Assembly (NCBI GenBank): GCA_947629865.1
Contig: CANRFJ010000013.1
Location: forward strand, 1 to 64,000
DNA from: an uncultured Lachnospiraceae bacterium
GTDB lineage: Bacteria; Bacillota; Clostridia; Lachnospirales; Lachnospiraceae
Direction of reading: 5' to 3'
DNA length: 64,000 bases
The notes beneath the pieces were generated by a model. It was not told the origin of the DNA. It did no database searches and was given only the letters and a program-made list of their open reading frames with translations. The position numbers and the translations under genes were made by a program. Below, one piece after another: positions 62,454 through 64,000 of this stretch. How positions within the stretch are numbered: position 1 is the first letter of the stretch; each line of letters starts with the position of its first letter.

Positions 62454-63962
62454 ATGTATAACATGGAAAAGCAGCACAAGCTGGGTAAACTTCACGCTTT
62501 AGAGCGCATCTGTATGCTTCTCGATGAGGATTCCTTTCGTGAGACAGGTTCCAACATCACAAATCTGGAGGACGCTTTCAACATAAAAAAAGGGCAGTTC
62601 CCCTATGACGGCGTCATTACCGGTTACGGAACCATCGGCGGGCAAAAGGTGGTGGTCTATTCCGAGGACTTTACCGTCATCGGCGGAACTCTCGGCAAAC
62701 AGCACGGGTTCAAAATCGCCAACGCCATCAAAATGGCCATCGAGAACCGCTGTCCCGTCATCGGAATCAACGACTCCGGCGGCGCCCGTATACAGGAAGG
62801 CGTCAACGCCCTGGCCGGATACGGCGAAATTTTCTACTACAACACCATGGCGTCCGGCTATATTCCCCAGATTTCCATTATTGCCGGAAACTGTGCCGGA
62901 GGCGCTGTATATTCGCCGGGGATTACGGATTTTATCTTTGTCATTGATAATATCAGCCAGATGTTCGTCACCGGCCCCAAAGTAATCAAGAGCGTCACGA
63001 ACGAGGACATCACCGCCGACGCGCTGGGCGGCGCCAACGTCCATGCCACGCAGAGCGGCGTGGCCCACTTCCACATGCCGGATGAAAAGGAATGTCTCCA
63101 GAAGGTGCGGGATCTGATTGCCATTATACCGCCCTGCTACGAGGAGGGATATCTGCACACCAATGCCGAATCTCTCTCCCCTTACACGAAGAATGTAAAG
63201 TTTAATGAAGATTTAACTCATATTATACCGGAACAGAGCAACCAGAGTTACGATATCCATGACGTTATCCGCGGCATCGCAGACGAGGGCTCGTTTTTGG
63301 AAGTGCAGGAAGAATTTGCCCGCAACGTAGTGGTGGGCTTCGCCCGCATCAAGGGAATTGCCATCGGCATCATCGCCGACCAGCCAAAATATATGGCCGG
63401 CGTCCTGGACTGCGACTCCTCCGATAAGGCCGCACGGTTTATCCGGTACTGCGACGCCTTTAACCTGCCGCTTCTGACCTTGACAGATGTGCCGGGCTTC
63501 CTTCCCGGCAAGGAGCAGGAGTACAAGGGCATTATCCGCCACGGAGCCAAGCTCCTGTATGCCTATTCCGAGGCCACTACCATTAAAATCAATGTCATTC
63601 TAAGAAAAGCCTATGGCGGCGCTTATATCGCCATGAGCAGCAAGCACCTGCGCGCCGACTTTGTCTACGCCTGGCCGACAGCAGAAATCGCCGTTATGGG
63701 AGCCGAGGGAGCCGCTGATATATTGTACGGAAAGCAGATGCGGGATATGGAACCGGAGGAAAAGGCGGCCTTCCGCCAGGAAAAAATTGATGAATACAAC
63801 GAAAAATTCATGAATCCGGGCATCGCCGCCATGCACGGCTATGTAGACGAAATCATAAAGCCGGAGGCCACCAGAGAGCGGGTTTACGGTGATATCATGA
63901 TGCTGTCCGGCAAGAGGGCTCTGGACGGCGTAAAGAAAAAGCACGGGAATATCCCTCTGTAA
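62454..63962 (+). CDS. acyl-CoA carboxylase/decarboxylase carboxyltransferase subunit
   Basis: Crotonase-fold carboxyltransferase that moves CO2 between biotin and acetyl-, propionyl- or methylmalonyl-CoA. The 502 residues show the two oxyanion-hole regions GINDSGGARIQEGV with AGNCAGGAVYSPGI, and DVPGFLPGKEQE with KAYGGAYIAMSSKHL. The start is ATG 62454 (GGAG six bases upstream); the frame is open further up but that part is promoter-like. Biotin carboxyl carrier, biotin carboxylase or Na+-pump subunits are not in view; a hairpin follows the gene. Substrate preference cannot be read here. Confidence 0.88.
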   Translation: MYNMEKQHKLGKLHALERICMLLDEDSFRETGSNITNLEDAFNIKKGQFPYDGVITGYGTIGGQKVVVYSEDFTVIGGTLGKQHGFKIANAIKMAIENRCPVIGINDSGGARIQEGVNALAGYGEIFYYNTMASGYIPQISIIAGNCAGGAVYSPGITDFIFVIDNISQMFVTGPKVIKSVTNEDITADALGGANVHATQSGVAHFHMPDEKECLQKVRDLIAIIPPCYEEGYLHTNAESLSPYTKNVKFNEDLTHIIPEQSNQSYDIHDVIRGIADEGSFLEVQEEFARNVVVGFARIKGIAIGIIADQPKYMAGVLDCDSSDKAARFIRYCDAFNLPLLTLTDVPGFLPGKEQEYKGIIRHGAKLLYAYSEATTIKINVILRKAYGGAYIAMSSKHLRADFVYAWPTAEIAVMGAEGAADILYGKQMRDMEPEEKAAFRQEKIDEYNEKFMNPGIAAMHGYVDEIIKPEATRERVYGDIMMLSGKRALDGVKKKHGNIPL

Positions 63963-63966
63963 AAAA

Positions 63967-63994
63967 AGAGGGCCGGCTAAAAACGCGGCCCTCT
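63967..63994. terminator. hairpin after the carboxyltransferase gene
   Basis: A perfect 9-bp stem AGAGGGCCG (63967-63975) with CGGCCCTCT (63986-63994) starts five bases after the stop codon. The T-run is on the minus strand (63960-63966), so it may also end a convergent gene outside the window. Confidence 0.6.
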
Positions 63995-64000
63995 GAAAAC

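Overview
The window reads as chromosome of an endospore-forming anaerobic Firmicute, most likely a member of the Lachnospiraceae or a close clostridial relative. The reasons are Spo0A and SpoIVB next to recN, a gap-pgk-tpiA glycolytic cluster, soluble [FeFe]-hydrogenase-like sensors, strong AGGAGG ribosome sites with occasional GTG/TTG starts, and several Gram-positive (LCP, TagB/TagF, TarI/TarJ, LicD) envelope families. No tRNA, rRNA, CRISPR array, phage or transposase gene was seen.

Layout. (1) 0.2-4.2 kb: two tandem cytoplasmic proteins that join 2x[4Fe-4S] ferredoxin, an H-cluster domain and a chemoreceptor signalling domain, behind a perfect TTGACA-17-TATAAT promoter. (2) 4.3-9.1 kb: tpiA, pgk, gap and glgA. 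(3) 9.2-17.8 kb: spo0A, spoIVB, recN, a 1315-residue secreted protein of bacterial Ig-like repeats, and a small GtrA-type flippase gene whose last bases have been amplified into a 22-bp tandem array. (4) 18.0-21.0 kb: typA with an unusual hairpin-rich leader, and a DUF2156 gene. (5) 21.0-25.5 kb: acyltransferase, membrane nucleotide-sugar 4,6-dehydratase, Wzx-type flippase. (6) 25.6-34.6 kb: an operon of five large secreted proteins (two LRR paralogues, a subtilase fusion, an Ig-repeat protein and an InlB-type repeat protein), four of which end in lysine/glycine-only tails. (7) 34.7-62.2 kb: a large cell-surface phosphopolysaccharide locus. (8) 62.4-64 kb: an acyl-CoA carboxyltransferase subunit.

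The surface locus contains what is needed to start a chain (EpsL/PglC-like phosphoglycosyltransferase, DegT aminotransferase, 4,6-dehydratase), extend it (at least six GT2 enzymes and a membrane glycosyltransferase), decorate it with phospho-alditols or phosphocholine-like groups (tarI/tarJ for CDP-ribitol, tagD for CDP-glycerol, three TagB/TagF-family transferases, two LicD proteins), acylate it (two acyltransferase-3 proteins), polymerise or ligate it (two Wzy/WaaL-like proteins), export it (a Wzx flippase and a TagGH-like ABC exporter) and attach it to peptidoglycan (LCP protein). Both Wzx/Wzy-like and ABC-type machinery occur, so either two polymers or a mixed pathway is possible. Several divergent promoter pairs divide the locus into transcription units.

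All functions are inferred from reading protein motifs by eye. No database search was run, so family calls are firmer than substrate calls.
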